A stretch of DNA of 37,221 nucleotides from Bordetella parapertussis (GTDB taxonomy: Bacteria > Pseudomonadota > Gammaproteobacteria > Burkholderiales > Burkholderiaceae_C), in NCBI GenBank assembly GCA_945882755.1, contig CAMCWS010000008.1, positions 1-37,221 of the forward strand, given 5' to 3'. A program made the position numbers and the translations under genes. Of the stretch, positions 1 through 8,057 are shown piece by piece. How positions within the stretch are numbered: position 1 is the stretch's first letter; every line of letters starts with the position of its first letter. The notes under the pieces are model-generated. The model saw nothing but the letters and a program-made list of their open reading frames with translations. It searched no databases and was not told where the DNA came from.

Positions 1-1090
1 TTGTTTGGAGATTTTGGGCGAGCGTTTGAACGCTTTGCATTTTGAATCAGAGCGTTTGGACTTTGGGCCAGACAACTTCAGGGTGGGCAATCTGTGGGCC
101 ATCAAGCGCTGTTCACCTCAAGGCCCCACCTTGGTGTTTGCTGGCCACATCGATGTGGTGCCTACGGGTCCCTTAGACAAATGGACCACAGACCCTTTCA
201 CCCCAAGCCACCGCGATGGAAAATTGTTTGGCCGTGGTGCCAGTGACATGAAAACCTCTTTGGCTGCAATGGTAGTTGCAACAGAAGAGTTTTTACGACA
301 AGAAGCCCATCCTCGGTTTTCCATCGCCTTTTTGCTGACCAGCGATGAAGAAGGTCCTTCGGTGGATGGCACAGTGAAAGTGGTGGAATGGCTGAAATCT
401 CGAAATGAAAAACTGGACTGGTGCATTGTGGGAGAGCCCACGGCAGTGAAACACATCGGGGACATGGTGAAAAACGGTCGCCGAGGCACACTGAGCGGCA
501 AGCTCACCATCAAAGGTGTGCAAGGTCATATTGCCTATCCGCAACTGGCCAGCAACCCCATCCATTTGTTCGCACCTGCCTTGGCCGAGTTGACCACCAT
601 CAGCTGGGACAAGGGCAACGATTTCTTTCAACCTACCAGTTGGCAAGTTAGCAATATCCATGCAGGAACCGGTGCCAATAACGTGATCCCTGGCGAGGTG
701 GTGGTTGATTTCAATTTTCGATTCAGCACCGAATCGACTGCAGACGATTTGAAACAACGATTGGAGGCGGTTTTACGCAAACACGGACTCAACTACCAAT
801 TGAACTGGACTTTGGGCGGGCTGCCATTCCTCACCACCCCAGGCGATTTGTTGGGTGTGGTGCAACAAGCTATTCAAGCCGAAACCGGCATTGACCCTGA
901 GCTGTCTACCTCGGGTGGCACCAGCGATGCACGTTTCATCGCACAAATATGCCCTCAAGTGATTGAACTGGGCCCACCCAATGACAGCATCCACAAAATT
1001 GACGAGTATGTCCGCGTAAGCGATATAGACACTTTGAAAAATATTTACCTGCGAATTTTGCAAGGCTTGCAGCGCCACACCAGCGCATGA
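1..1090 (+). CDS. dapE: Succinyl-diaminopimelate desuccinylase DapE, 5' end cut off by the window
   Basis: Zinc metallopeptidase-fold (M20) enzyme that hydrolyses N-succinyl-LL-diaminopimelate to LL-diaminopimelate and succinate in lysine and peptidoglycan precursor synthesis; cytoplasmic. The reading frame is open from the first bases. Counting from the TTG at position 5, visible metal and catalytic motifs are GHID (His48, Asp50), GRGASDMK (Asp81), SDEEG (Glu115, Glu116), GEP (Glu145) and a C-terminal NDSIH histidine, which together make the DapE signature. About 361 residues are present against roughly 375 in the family, so a short N-terminal segment lies outside the window and the TTG is not a credible start. 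The stop overlaps the prmB start as ATGA, so the two are probably translationally coupled. Confidence 0.95.
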   Translation, partial: CLEILGERLNALHFESERLDFGPDNFRVGNLWAIKRCSPQGPTLVFAGHIDVVPTGPLDKWTTDPFTPSHRDGKLFGRGASDMKTSLAAMVVATEEFLRQEAHPRFSIAFLLTSDEEGPSVDGTVKVVEWLKSRNEKLDWCIVGEPTAVKHIGDMVKNGRRGTLSGKLTIKGVQGHIAYPQLASNPIHLFAPALAELTTISWDKGNDFFQPTSWQVSNIHAGTGANNVIPGEVVVDFNFRFSTESTADDLKQRLEAVLRKHGLNYQLNWTLGGLPFLTTPGDLLGVVQQAIQAETGIDPELSTSGGTSDARFIAQICPQVIELGPPNDSIHKIDEYVRVSDIDTLKNIYLRILQGLQRHTSA

Positions 1091-1950
1091 CGCCTTCAGC
1101 ATTGATTGAACACTGCGCCAAGGCCTTGGCAGATGCGCAAGTCAGCTTTGGCCATGGCACTTTGCAAGCCGCTGACGAAGCCGCTTGGTTGGTACTCTGG
1201 AAGCTCGGCCTGCCTTTGGATGTAGATACCCAAACGCTGCATGATGAACTGCCAGAGACTTCTGTAGAAGCTGTTCTCGGTTTGTTGACCCAGCGCATTC
1301 AAACCCGCAAACCCTTGGCCTACTTAACCCAAGAAGCATGGCTGCAAGGCGTGTCTTTTTATGTCGATGAGCGCTGCTTGATACCTCGCAGCTTGATTGC
1401 CGAAGTATTGGCTGATGGCAGCATTGACCCATGGCTCAACCCTGCAGCAAGTTCAGCTCTTGATTTGTGCACAGGGGGAGCCAGTCTGGCGGTGTTGGTC
1501 GCGCTTGCCTACCCCCAACTCAATGTGCAGGCTTTGGACATCTCTGCTGATGCTTTGGCGGTCGCAGCTATCAATGTTGAAAGACATGGGTTGCAAGACC
1601 GTGTACACCTTGTTGCATCGGATGGTTTAGAAAAAGCACAAGGCACTTTCGATCTGATCGTCTGCAACCCGCCCTATGTCAACGCCCAAAGCATGGCACT
1701 GCTGCCGCTTGAGTTTCAAACCGAGCCGCCCTTGGCCTTGGCGGGAGGCACAGACGGCATGGACTTTATACGCCAGTTATTGCGCGCGGTCCCCTCATAT
1801 TTGAAAGAAGATAGCGTTTTGGTGCTTGAAATTGGCAATGAATTTGAGCACTTCATAGCGGCATTTCCGCATTTGGAATTCACAGGCTTGTACACCAGTG
1901 CAGGCGATACACAGGTACTGCTGATCACGCAATCGGCATTGTTGGCATGA
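1087..1950 (+). CDS. prmB: Ribosomal protein uL3 glutamine N5-methyltransferase PrmB
   Basis: SAM-dependent methyltransferase that modifies a glutamine of 50S protein L3 during ribosome assembly. The 287-residue product has an N-terminal helical domain, an IPRS motif (residues 99-102) typical of PrmB, a SAM-binding motif I around DLCTGG (126-131), and the NPPYV active-site motif (194-198) shared by glutamine methyltransferases. The IPRS motif and the lack of an adjacent prfA favour PrmB over the release-factor enzyme PrmC. The start ATG overlaps the dapE stop and the stop overlaps the next gene's ATG, both as ATGA, giving a tight three-gene operon. Confidence 0.92.
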   Translation: MTPSALIEHCAKALADAQVSFGHGTLQAADEAAWLVLWKLGLPLDVDTQTLHDELPETSVEAVLGLLTQRIQTRKPLAYLTQEAWLQGVSFYVDERCLIPRSLIAEVLADGSIDPWLNPAASSALDLCTGGASLAVLVALAYPQLNVQALDISADALAVAAINVERHGLQDRVHLVASDGLEKAQGTFDLIVCNPPYVNAQSMALLPLEFQTEPPLALAGGTDGMDFIRQLLRAVPSYLKEDSVLVLEIGNEFEHFIAAFPHLEFTGLYTSAGDTQVLLITQSALLA

Positions 1951-3881
1951 TCACTCTTAAAAATATCAGCTTGCGCCGTGGCGCAAAAATTTTGCTTGAC
2001 CAAACCTCGGTCAGTTTGAATCCCGGGGAAAAAGTGGGCTTGGTAGGCAGAAATGGGGCGGGTAAGTCTTCCTTGTTTGCCTTGCTCAACAAAACCTTGA
2101 CCGAAGACTCTGGCGAGTTTGATATTCCCAGCCAATGGCGCATGGGCCAAGTCGCCCAAGATATGCCCGAGACCGATGCCAGTGCGACAGACTTTGTGAT
2201 TGAAGGCGATGCCGAATTGGTGGCTGCACGGGCAGAGGTGACAGCAGCCGAGGCCACAGACGACGGTGAACGTATGGCCAACGCCTATATGGCCTTGCAT
2301 GATGCAGGTGAACACGATGCCGCATCCCGTGCCCAAGCTTTGATTCAAGGTCTTGGCTTCAAAACCACAGAGCTGAACAATCCGGTCAACAGTTTTTCAG
2401 GTGGTTGGCGTATGCGCTTGCAGCTGGCCCGTGCCTTGATGTGTCCCACTGAGTTGCTGTTATTGGACGAACCGACCAATCACTTGGACTTGGATGCCTT
2501 GGTGTGGTTAGAAGCGTGGTTGAAGCGTTATGAAGGCACCTTGTTGGTCATCAGCCATGACCGCGAGTTCTTAGATGCAGTGACCAATGTCACCTTGCAT
2601 ATTGATGCAGGGAAATTGGTGCGATATGGTGGCAACTACAGCAAGTTTGAAGACATGCGAGCTGAACAAATGACCTTGCAACAAAATGCTTTTGCCAAGC
2701 AGCAAGACAAGATTGCACACTTGCAAAAATTCATTGCCAGATTCAAAGCCAAGGCCAGCAAAGCCAAGCAAGCGCAAAGTCGTGTCAAGGCTTTGGATCG
2801 AATGGAAAAAATAGCCCCGCTTTTGTCCGAAGCAGATTTTCAATTTGAATTCAAAGAGCCTGCCAATCTCCCCAACCCCATGCTGTCCATGCAACATGTG
2901 GACTTTGGCTATCCAGCTACTAGCGATGCAATCGAAGGCACTTTGCCGACAGTGATTGTTCGCGATGTCAGCAAGTCCGTATTGGCCGGTCAGCGTATTG
3001 GTATTTTGGGTGCCAACGGGCAAGGCAAATCAACCGTGGTGAAAACCATCGCCCGAGAACTTGCTGCCATCAACGGTGAGATTACCGAAGGCAAAGGCTT
3101 GAACATTGGCTACTTTGCCCAGCAAGAGTTAGATGTTTTGCGACCTGCGGACAACCCACTTGACCACATGATTGCCCTGGCCAAAAAAGTGGCCGCCGAG
3201 GGCAAGTTGGCGGGACAGGCTTCTCGTGAACAAGACTTGCGGAGTTTTTTAGGTCAGTTCAACTTCGGTGGTGACATGGTCAAGCAAAGTGTGGGCAGTA
3301 TGAGCGGGGGTGAAAAAGCCCGCTTGGTGCTTTGCATGATGGTGTGGCAACGACCCAATTTGCTGCTGCTGGATGAGCCTACCAACCACCTAGATTTAGC
3401 GACACGCGAGGCCTTGTCGATGGCTTTAAATGAGTTTGAAGGAACAGTGATGCTGGTCAGTCACGACCGAGCCTTGCTTCGCGCCGTATGCGATGAGTTT
3501 TGGTTGGTCTCCAAAGGCGGCATTGCGCCCTTCGATGGTGACTTAGATGACTACCAACAGTTCTTGCTAGACGAGGCCAAACGCATGAAAGCGTTGGCAC
3601 AGACCGAACAGGCTCAACTTCAACAAAAGGCCCTGAAAGTTGCCGCAAAACCTACTCCACCTAAAGCACCTGCGCCAGGGGCACAAAAAAAGCAGCAACG
3701 CCTTGAGTCGGATATGCAAACATTAGAGCAAGAAAAAGAGCAACTCACGCAAGCCATGTCTTTGACCACCGTACCCACAGAGCTTTCTAAATTGGGCAGT
3801 CAGTTAAAGAAGGCAGAGGACAAACTGACGGAGCTAGAAGCGCAATGGCTTGAATTACTAGAAACCTCTGAAAAGGCATGA
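1947..3881 (+). CDS. ABC-F family ATPase, YheS type (ribosome-associated)
   Basis: A soluble protein of 644 residues with two ATP-binding cassettes and no membrane segments, hence ABC-F and not a transporter. Cassette 1 has Walker A GRNGAGKSS (34-42), signature NSFSGGW (148-154) and Walker B LLLLDEPTNHLDLD. A basic linker rich in K, A and Q (about 240-300) corresponds to the P-site tRNA interaction motif. Cassette 2 has Walker A GANGQGKST (355-363) and signature SMSGGEKAR. The C-terminal tail (about 545-644) is Gln/Lys/Glu rich and looks like a coiled coil. The wording of both signatures matches E. coli YheS more closely than Uup or EttA. ABC-F proteins act on stalled or initiating ribosomes; the substrate situation of YheS-type members is poorly defined. 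It is last in the dapE-prmB operon. Confidence 0.9.
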   Translation: MITLKNISLRRGAKILLDQTSVSLNPGEKVGLVGRNGAGKSSLFALLNKTLTEDSGEFDIPSQWRMGQVAQDMPETDASATDFVIEGDAELVAARAEVTAAEATDDGERMANAYMALHDAGEHDAASRAQALIQGLGFKTTELNNPVNSFSGGWRMRLQLARALMCPTELLLLDEPTNHLDLDALVWLEAWLKRYEGTLLVISHDREFLDAVTNVTLHIDAGKLVRYGGNYSKFEDMRAEQMTLQQNAFAKQQDKIAHLQKFIARFKAKASKAKQAQSRVKALDRMEKIAPLLSEADFQFEFKEPANLPNPMLSMQHVDFGYPATSDAIEGTLPTVIVRDVSKSVLAGQRIGILGANGQGKSTVVKTIARELAAINGEITEGKGLNIGYFAQQELDVLRPADNPLDHMIALAKKVAAEGKLAGQASREQDLRSFLGQFNFGGDMVKQSVGSMSGGEKARLVLCMMVWQRPNLLLLDEPTNHLDLATREALSMALNEFEGTVMLVSHDRALLRAVCDEFWLVSKGGIAPFDGDLDDYQQFLLDEAKRMKALAQTEQAQLQQKALKVAAKPTPPKAPAPGAQKKQQRLESDMQTLEQEKEQLTQAMSLTTVPTELSKLGSQLKKAEDKLTELEAQWLELLETSEKA

Positions 3882-3901
3882 AGAACTAGCGGTCAATGGA
3901 T

Positions 3902-3935
3902 AAAAAAAAGACTCTGCTAAATGTTTAGCAGAGTC
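3902..3935 (-). terminator. Rho-independent terminator for the SPFH/NfeD module
   Basis: A perfect inverted repeat, GACTCTGCTAAA (3910-3921) and TTTAGCAGAGTC (3924-3935), is flanked at 3902-3909 by eight A on the plus strand. Read on the minus strand this is a strong hairpin followed by a run of eight U, placed just after the stop of the 83-residue gene at 3952. On the plus strand the hairpin lacks a following T run, though it may still slow transcripts leaving the ABC-F gene. Confidence 0.88.
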
Positions 3936-3951
3936 AATCGAAAAAGATTCA

Positions 3952-4203
3952 TCATCTGTCTTTTTCAAAGATCAATAATTCAGAATTACCAATGGTCCAA
4001 AGCCCTAAAGTCAAGAAAAGAATGATCAACCTGATCATCAACCAAACAAGATTTAGTTGTTCTTGGTGTATCAGGTGTAAATTCCAACCCTGAGCATTCA
4101 TATCCAATACTTTTGCCCCAAGTTTCCCTTTAGAACTTCCAAACAAAAGTCCCAATAAACCACCCGCATAATTAATTCTCTCAACCGCATTTATTTTTGC
4201 CAT
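3952..4203 (-). CDS. Small membrane protein of unknown function (83 aa)
   Basis: I do not recognise this family with certainty. The 83-residue product begins MAKINAVERINYAGGLLG, has a short Gly/Leu-rich stretch (13-22), a soluble segment with DMNAQGWNL (34-42), and one clear membrane helix (about 52-71), ending in LLIFEKDR. The N-x-x-GW-x-L wording recalls the small DUF4177-type domain, but that is a resemblance only. It is the last gene of an AT-rich minus-strand cluster, 58 bases after the NfeD-like gene and just before a terminator, so it is probably co-transcribed with SPFH and NfeD. The upstream sequence has only a weak purine-rich ribosome binding site (AGAAAGAAAA). Confidence 0.7.
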   Translation of the reverse strand: MAKINAVERINYAGGLLGLLFGSSKGKLGAKVLDMNAQGWNLHLIHQEQLNLVWLMIRLIILFLTLGLWTIGNSELLIFEKDR

Positions 4204-4261
4204 GATTTTCTTTCTAAAGTTTTAATTCTTACCTGTGAATTACCCAATAAATCGATCGCCG

Positions 4262-4531
4262 TTAATACTGATTCACATCGTCTTCACTCGAAATGCTTTG
4301 ATCTGATTTCTTTTTAAAAATCTTCCTAGTTGCAATAATTACGATTGCAGAAACAATTGCAAAAATCATAATATCACTGTTTAAATTCAAACCATCAAAA
4401 AAGAATTGAACAAGTGCAACTGCGAAAGAGGCAATTCCCATACCTAGAAAAATGTATGTCAGAGTAAACATCTCAATAATGAGAAATGAGATACCAATAA
4501 TTATTGAGATTTGATAGAACTCCATGCTCAT
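4262..4531 (-). CDS. NfeD-like integral membrane protein
   Basis: An 89-residue protein with three probable membrane helices (about 6-22, 24-44, 52-70) and a charged C-terminal tail after RKIFKKK. It resembles the membrane part of short NfeD proteins such as E. coli YbbK/YbbJ partners, but lacks the C-terminal OB-fold domain that usually follows the helices, which puts it at the short end of the family. NfeD proteins are nearly always encoded next to an SPFH protein, and this one starts with an ATGA overlap on the stop of the SPFH gene, which supports the call. Presumed role: partner of the SPFH scaffold in a membrane microdomain. Confidence 0.72.
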   Translation of the reverse strand: MSMEFYQISIIIGISFLIIEMFTLTYIFLGMGIASFAVALVQFFFDGLNLNSDIMIFAIVSAIVIIATRKIFKKKSDQSISSEDDVNQY

Positions 4532-5394
4532 ATTTTTTGTATTATTTTAGAAATAGTACCACTTAGAGAAGACAGTACATCACTTGGGAGCAGGATTAAC
4601 TTTGCATTGTTACCTTGGGCTAGTTCTTTAACTGCTGCTGCTTGGATTTTTTTTATTTCAAACTCAACTGCGCTTTCACCACCATTTGAAATCGCTTTAG
4701 AAACAGCGTTAACTGCGTATGCTTCTGCATCTGCTAGCACCATCGTTGCTTCCGCCTTTTTCTGTGCAGTGTAGAGATCTGCGTCTGCTTTTAGTTGTGC
4801 CGCTTGCTTTTTGCCTTCTGCCTCAGTAACAGTCCCTCGTCTAACTCGTTCTGCATTCAGTTGAATCTGCATTGCTTGCTTAGTTGCCTCATCAACTTCA
4901 ACTTCTGTAACTTCAACCCTGGTCAGTTTTATACCCCATTCGCTTGCGATATGTTGCAACTCTGTTTCGATTTCATCAGCAATGTGCTTGCGATTAGATT
5001 GAACACCATCTAAGTCGGTTTTACCGATAACACTTCTGACAGTTCCATTGATGATTGTTTTAATACCTAACTCAAGATTTTCTATTCGATACATCGTCCT
5101 GGATGGATCGGTAATGCGATAGAGAATTGCAAGTTGAACTGATATCGAAACATTGTCATGCGTAATTGCATTTATTGGATCAGGTGGTAATTGAATTTCT
5201 TGTGAAGAAACTTTATATCTGACTTTTTCCAAGAAAGGAATTGTTAGTTGAAAACCCGCATTCAAAGTTCTGTTGTATTTACCAAGGCTTTCAATGACCC
5301 AGTTTTGGGATTGGGGAACTATGTTTATAGATAACCATAAGGCAATAATTACCAAAAGGAAGATAAAAATAAATACAAATGAAGAAAAATCCAT
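4528..5394 (-). CDS. SPFH (band 7/stomatin-like) membrane scaffold protein, QmcA-like
   Basis: A 288-residue protein with one N-terminal membrane helix (about 5-24), then an SPFH domain including VPQSQNWVIESLGKYNRTLNAG, DPINAITHDNVSISV and RSVIGKTDLD, and a long Ala/Glu/Lys/Gln-rich helical region (about 165-240) containing AERVRRGTVTEAEGKKQAA, as in stomatins and QmcA. The family forms ring or cage oligomers that organise membrane patches and often associate with proteases or an NfeD partner. Codon use and base composition are much more AT-rich than in the neighbouring housekeeping genes. An AGGGG ribosome binding site precedes the ATG. The cluster suggests a transferred or lineage-specific membrane stress module. 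Confidence 0.9.
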   Translation of the reverse strand: MDFSSFVFIFIFLLVIIALWLSINIVPQSQNWVIESLGKYNRTLNAGFQLTIPFLEKVRYKVSSQEIQLPPDPINAITHDNVSISVQLAILYRITDPSRTMYRIENLELGIKTIINGTVRSVIGKTDLDGVQSNRKHIADEIETELQHIASEWGIKLTRVEVTEVEVDEATKQAMQIQLNAERVRRGTVTEAEGKKQAAQLKADADLYTAQKKAEATMVLADAEAYAVNAVSKAISNGGESAVEFEIKKIQAAAVKELAQGNNAKLILLPSDVLSSLSGTISKIIQKI

Positions 5395-5448
5395 ACGAAC
5401 CCCTAGTCCATTAAAAAACCGAATAACCAGCCCCTGTCCCCATACCTA

Positions 5449-5463
5449 AGCACTTCAAGTGCT
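5449..5463. repeat. Perfect 7-bp palindrome, operator-like
   Basis: AGCACTTCAAGTGCT is a perfect inverted repeat of two 7-base arms around one base. It lies just downstream of the candidate -10 box of the SPFH operon, where a repressor site would be expected. There is no U run, so it is not a terminator. The binding protein, if any, is unknown. Confidence 0.45.
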
Positions 5464-5467
5464 GATG

Positions 5468-5497
5468 TCCATACCCTATGAAGAAACATCCAGTCAA
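5468..5497 (-). promoter_or_regulatory. Candidate promoter of the SPFH operon
   Basis: On the minus strand a TTGACT (-35 like, 5497-5492) is followed after 18 bases by TATGGA (-10 like, 5473-5468). Transcription would begin near 5461 and leave a leader of about 65 bases. The -35 box is good and the -10 box is mediocre, so this is only a candidate. Confidence 0.3.
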
Positions 5498-5631
5498 TTC
5501 TCACCAACTACATACAGTTCAATTGTTAGTTTTACTTAATTTTGCAAACTGTGAACACGTCTGTCAATAGACCAAACCACGTCAAACCAAAATTGAGTTC
5601 AAATATCGTTTGAGAGTGAGAGGGCAAAGAA

Positions 5632-5663
5632 AAAAACCGCATCACTTTTGGTGGTGCGGTTTA
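5632..5663 (-). terminator. Rho-independent terminator after tRNA-Lys
   Basis: On the minus strand AACCGCACCAC and GTGATGCGGTT form an 11-position stem with one A-C mismatch and a short CAAAA loop, followed by a T run (plus-strand A run from about 5629). It begins about 12 bases after the encoded CCA of tRNA-Lys and separates the tRNA transcript from the SPFH module. Confidence 0.75.
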
Positions 5664-5675
5664 CCTTGTAAAAAT

Positions 5676-5751
5676 TGGTAGGACGTGCTGGATTCGAACC
5701 AGCGACCAACGGATTAAAAGTCCGCTGCTCTACCAACTGAGCTAACGTCCC
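5676..5751 (-). tRNA. tRNA-Lys (anticodon UUU)
   Basis: A 76-base cloverleaf on the minus strand: acceptor GGGACGT paired with ACGTCCT (first pair G-U), D arm GCTCAGTTGGTAGAGC, anticodon stem GCGGA/TCCGT around the loop containing TTT, T arm GCTGG-TTCGAAC-CAGC, discriminator A and an encoded 3' CCA (5676-5678). The sequence closely follows bacterial tRNA-Lys. It lies 75 bases downstream of tcdA in the same direction and is followed by its own terminator. Confidence 0.97.
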
Positions 5752-5794
5752 ATGTTGTTGCTTGACTGCTTTTGGCTGTTCAGCAAAGCCGCAA

Positions 5795-5800
5795 AGTATA
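5795..5800 (-). promoter_or_regulatory. Candidate -10 box for tRNA-Lys
   Basis: TATACT on the minus strand, about 44 bases upstream of the tRNA 5' end, is a good -10 hexamer in the gap between tcdA and the tRNA. I could not find a convincing -35 at normal spacing, so the tRNA may also be read through from tcdA. Confidence 0.35.
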
Positions 5801-5826
5801 ACTGTTTTTTATCGATTTTTGCGTAT

Positions 5827-6597
5827 CTAGAGGGCGGATTTTTTTGACAATAAATTCAACACCCAAGCAGCAGCACAATTACCAAAGGTTGCAGTGACTG
5901 TCACCACCGAACCATAGCCATGGCAGTTCAAAGAACTGTCGGTTTGCGGGTCACATACTTGCGAGGGTGTCACACTCTCTTTGCTAAACACAGCGGCAAT
6001 TCCCATATGCTTTCCCGCTACTGGGCCAGCGTGTTGCTTGCGAAGACGTTGGCGTAGTTGGGACAACAATGGGTCATGGGTGACATCGGCCAAATCGGCG
6101 ACATCGACTTTATGGGGAAGACGTTTGCCACCGGCCGCGCCCACAGTGATAAAGGATGTGTGGCTAGCCAAAGCCCAAACTGACATGGCTTGCTTGGCCG
6201 TCATTTGATCGCAAGCATCTATTACTGCATCCGCTTGCACAGACAACAAGGCGGCGCAGTTTTCAGGGGTAATGAATTCCTCAACTGCAGTCACTTGGCA
6301 ATCGGGATGAATGAGGGCAATTCTTTGTTGAAGAGCGACTACTTTTGACATGCCTAAAGTGGTCGTCAAAGCAGGCAGTTGGCGGTTGATGTTGGACTCG
6401 GAGATATGGTCCAAATCAATCAATGTCAAAGCCCTTACGCCACTTCGGGCCAGACACTCCACCGCCCATGAACCCACTCCCCCCACACCGACCACCACGA
6501 CATGGCTTTGGCGAATCTGTTGGGCACCTGTGTCCCCATACAAACGGGAAAGGCCACTGAAACGTCTGTCAATGTCCGCGACATCTTCTAATTTCAC
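5827..6597 (-). CDS. tcdA: tRNA threonylcarbamoyladenosine dehydratase TcdA (CsdL)
   Basis: E1-like (ThiF/MoeB fold) ATP-dependent enzyme that cyclises t6A at position 37 of ANN-decoding tRNAs to ct6A. The 256-residue product has the nucleotide-binding GVGGVGSWAVECLARSG motif (37-53), the metal/ATP region DLDHISESNINRQ (61-73) and a DACDQMTAK segment corresponding to the family's DAID region. Length is close to E. coli TcdA. Its start overlaps the stop of cpoB by 4 bp. A nearby tRNA-Lys(UUU) is itself a t6A/ct6A substrate, probably a coincidence of position. Confidence 0.92.
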   Translation of the reverse strand: MKLEDVADIDRRFSGLSRLYGDTGAQQIRQSHVVVVGVGGVGSWAVECLARSGVRALTLIDLDHISESNINRQLPALTTTLGMSKVVALQQRIALIHPDCQVTAVEEFITPENCAALLSVQADAVIDACDQMTAKQAMSVWALASHTSFITVGAAGGKRLPHKVDVADLADVTHDPLLSQLRQRLRKQHAGPVAGKHMGIAAVFSKESVTPSQVCDPQTDSSLNCHGYGSVVTVTATFGNCAAAWVLNLLSKKSAL

Positions 6598-7484
6598 TTG
6601 ATTTGAGCCAACCTGTCCTTGGCTGCTGCAGCGGCTTCTGTGGTGGGATACAACTTCAAGAGTTCGTTAAAAGTTTTACGCGCTTCTTTGGGTTGTTTGA
6701 TTTCCAATTGCGCATTGCCAACGGTCAACATCGCCTCAGGCGTTCTGGCGTGGTTAGGGAAGTCATTGGCCAGTCCTTTGAGCTGCGCGATGGCCTCATT
6801 GAAATCGCGACGAGCAAATCTGGCACTGCCCAGCCAATACAAAGCGCTTGGCTTATAACCTGAAGCGGAATAGACTTTAACGAACTGTGCAAATTCTTTG
6901 GCAGCAGCGGCAAAATCACCTTTTCGAAACAGCACAAAAGCAGCTTCAAAATCGCGCTTTTCTTCTGGTTCGGCTAAAAACTCGAAACCGTCTACCTGAA
7001 CATTCACCTTGCTGGACTTAGGCGCCTCTTCCTTGGTAGCAGGAGGCTCCTGCTTGACCAACTGACTGTTCATTTTTTGAAACCGCTCTTCTATGTCAAC
7101 GTTGGCCTCTTTAAGGGCGCGTTGCAAAAGAGTGATTTCACGCAATAACTGCTCTCTCTCGCCATTGAGATTGGCGATGTCTTGCTTGAGTGCATCAATT
7201 TGCGCTTGCAGTAGCAAGACAGCCTGGCGGTTGTCTTGCTTGGACTGATTTATGTCAAGTTCAACTTGTTTGCGCAGAATCTCAAATTGTTTTTGTGATT
7301 GCTCAAGCGATTTTTGCAGCGTTTGTTCGGAAGACTGCAGCTGTGTTTGACGCTGATTTTCCAGCCGTTGGCGCAAATCCAATATGGCTCGCCTGGCCTC
7401 TTCATCTTCAAACAAAGCAGCCTGTGCTGTGGGCGTTAAAACAGCCCACAAGCATAGCGACGCTGCAAGACGCCAAGATTTCAT
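6594..7484 (-). CDS. cpoB: Cell division coordinator CpoB (YbgF)
   Basis: Periplasmic protein that coordinates peptidoglycan synthesis with Tol-Pal driven outer membrane constriction. The 296-residue precursor has a signal peptide (about 1-22, ending TAQA), a long Gln/Glu/Leu-rich coiled coil (about 35-140) for trimer formation, a linker rich in Pro/Lys/Glu (about 145-165), and a C-terminal TPR-type domain (about 175-296) with motifs such as FRKGDFAAAAKEFAQFV and YWLGSARFARRDFNEAIAQL. It overlaps pal and tcdA by 4 bp each and closes the Tol-Pal set as in other proteobacteria. Confidence 0.93.
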   Translation of the reverse strand: MKSWRLAASLCLWAVLTPTAQAALFEDEEARRAILDLRQRLENQRQTQLQSSEQTLQKSLEQSQKQFEILRKQVELDINQSKQDNRQAVLLLQAQIDALKQDIANLNGEREQLLREITLLQRALKEANVDIEERFQKMNSQLVKQEPPATKEEAPKSSKVNVQVDGFEFLAEPEEKRDFEAAFVLFRKGDFAAAAKEFAQFVKVYSASGYKPSALYWLGSARFARRDFNEAIAQLKGLANDFPNHARTPEAMLTVGNAQLEIKQPKEARKTFNELLKLYPTTEAAAAAKDRLAQIK

Positions 7485-8041
7485 CGGTAAAAGAACTCAG
7501 CGCGGCGATTTTTTGCAAATGCACTTTCGTCAGCGCCTTGTGCCGCAGGCTTTTCCTTGCCAAAGCTGACCGACTCCACTTGAGACTCTTGAACACCCAG
7601 CAAGCTCAAGCTTTGGCGAACTGCATCAGCACGCTTTTGACCCAAGGCAAGGTTGTACTCACGGCCACCACGTTCATCGGTATGGCCTTCCAAAGAAACC
7701 TTAGCTCTTGGATTGGCTTTGAGAAATTGTGCGTGGGCTTCAATGGCGGTTTGAAATTCAGACTTCACCACATAGCTGTCGTAGTCAAAGAAAACCACCT
7801 TGGCAACATTACCCGCAGGGCCTGCGCTCAAGTTGGTGCTGGCAGTACTGTCAACGGGAACGACTGTGGACTTGGCTTCATTGGCAGATGAGGCACTGAC
7901 AGGGGCAGGCATGACGGGGTCAGGTGCCACGGAAACTTTGGCACCTGATTTATCTTCGACAGGCACGTCATTAAGTTTGACGCCTGAAGAACAAGCAGCC
8001 AGCAACAGGACCATTCCCAATGACAAAAGCAATTTTTTCAT
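7481..8041 (-). CDS. pal: Peptidoglycan-associated lipoprotein Pal
   Basis: Outer membrane lipoprotein that anchors the outer membrane to peptidoglycan. The start chosen at 8041 gives MKKLLLSLGMVLLLAACSS, a type II signal peptide with lipobox LAAC and lipidated Cys17, preceded by a GGAG ribosome binding site; an upstream in-frame ATG (8137) would add residues with no export signal and overlap tolB. The linker is Ser/Ala/Pro-rich. The C-terminal OmpA-like domain has FFDYDSYVV and the peptidoglycan-binding LEGHTDERGGREYNLALGQKR. 186 residues, normal for Pal. Confidence 0.95.
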   Translation of the reverse strand: MKKLLLSLGMVLLLAACSSGVKLNDVPVEDKSGAKVSVAPDPVMPAPVSASSANEAKSTVVPVDSTASTNLSAGPAGNVAKVVFFDYDSYVVKSEFQTAIEAHAQFLKANPRAKVSLEGHTDERGGREYNLALGQKRADAVRQSLSLLGVQESQVESVSFGKEKPAAQGADESAFAKNRRAEFFYR

Positions 8042-8057
8042 GAAATCTCCAAGTGAA

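Noticed and set aside
1716..2348. Long antisense frame (210 aa) opposite prmB and the ABC-F gene
   Set aside because: It is the reverse of two well-supported genes, has no family motif and lies across their junction.
3910..3935. Hairpin as terminator of the ABC-F gene on the plus strand
   Set aside because: The sequence after the hairpin on the plus strand is AATCGAAAAAG, with no T run; the T run is on the minus strand.
3882..5751. Possible integrative element with attachment sites at tRNA-Lys
   Set aside because: I looked for a copy of the tRNA 3' end at the far edge (3882-3960) and found none, and no integrase gene is present. The module is reported only as an AT-rich neighbour.
7190..7891. 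Plus-strand frame of 233 aa opposite cpoB and pal
   Set aside because: It is antisense to genes with clear motifs and has no recognisable domain.
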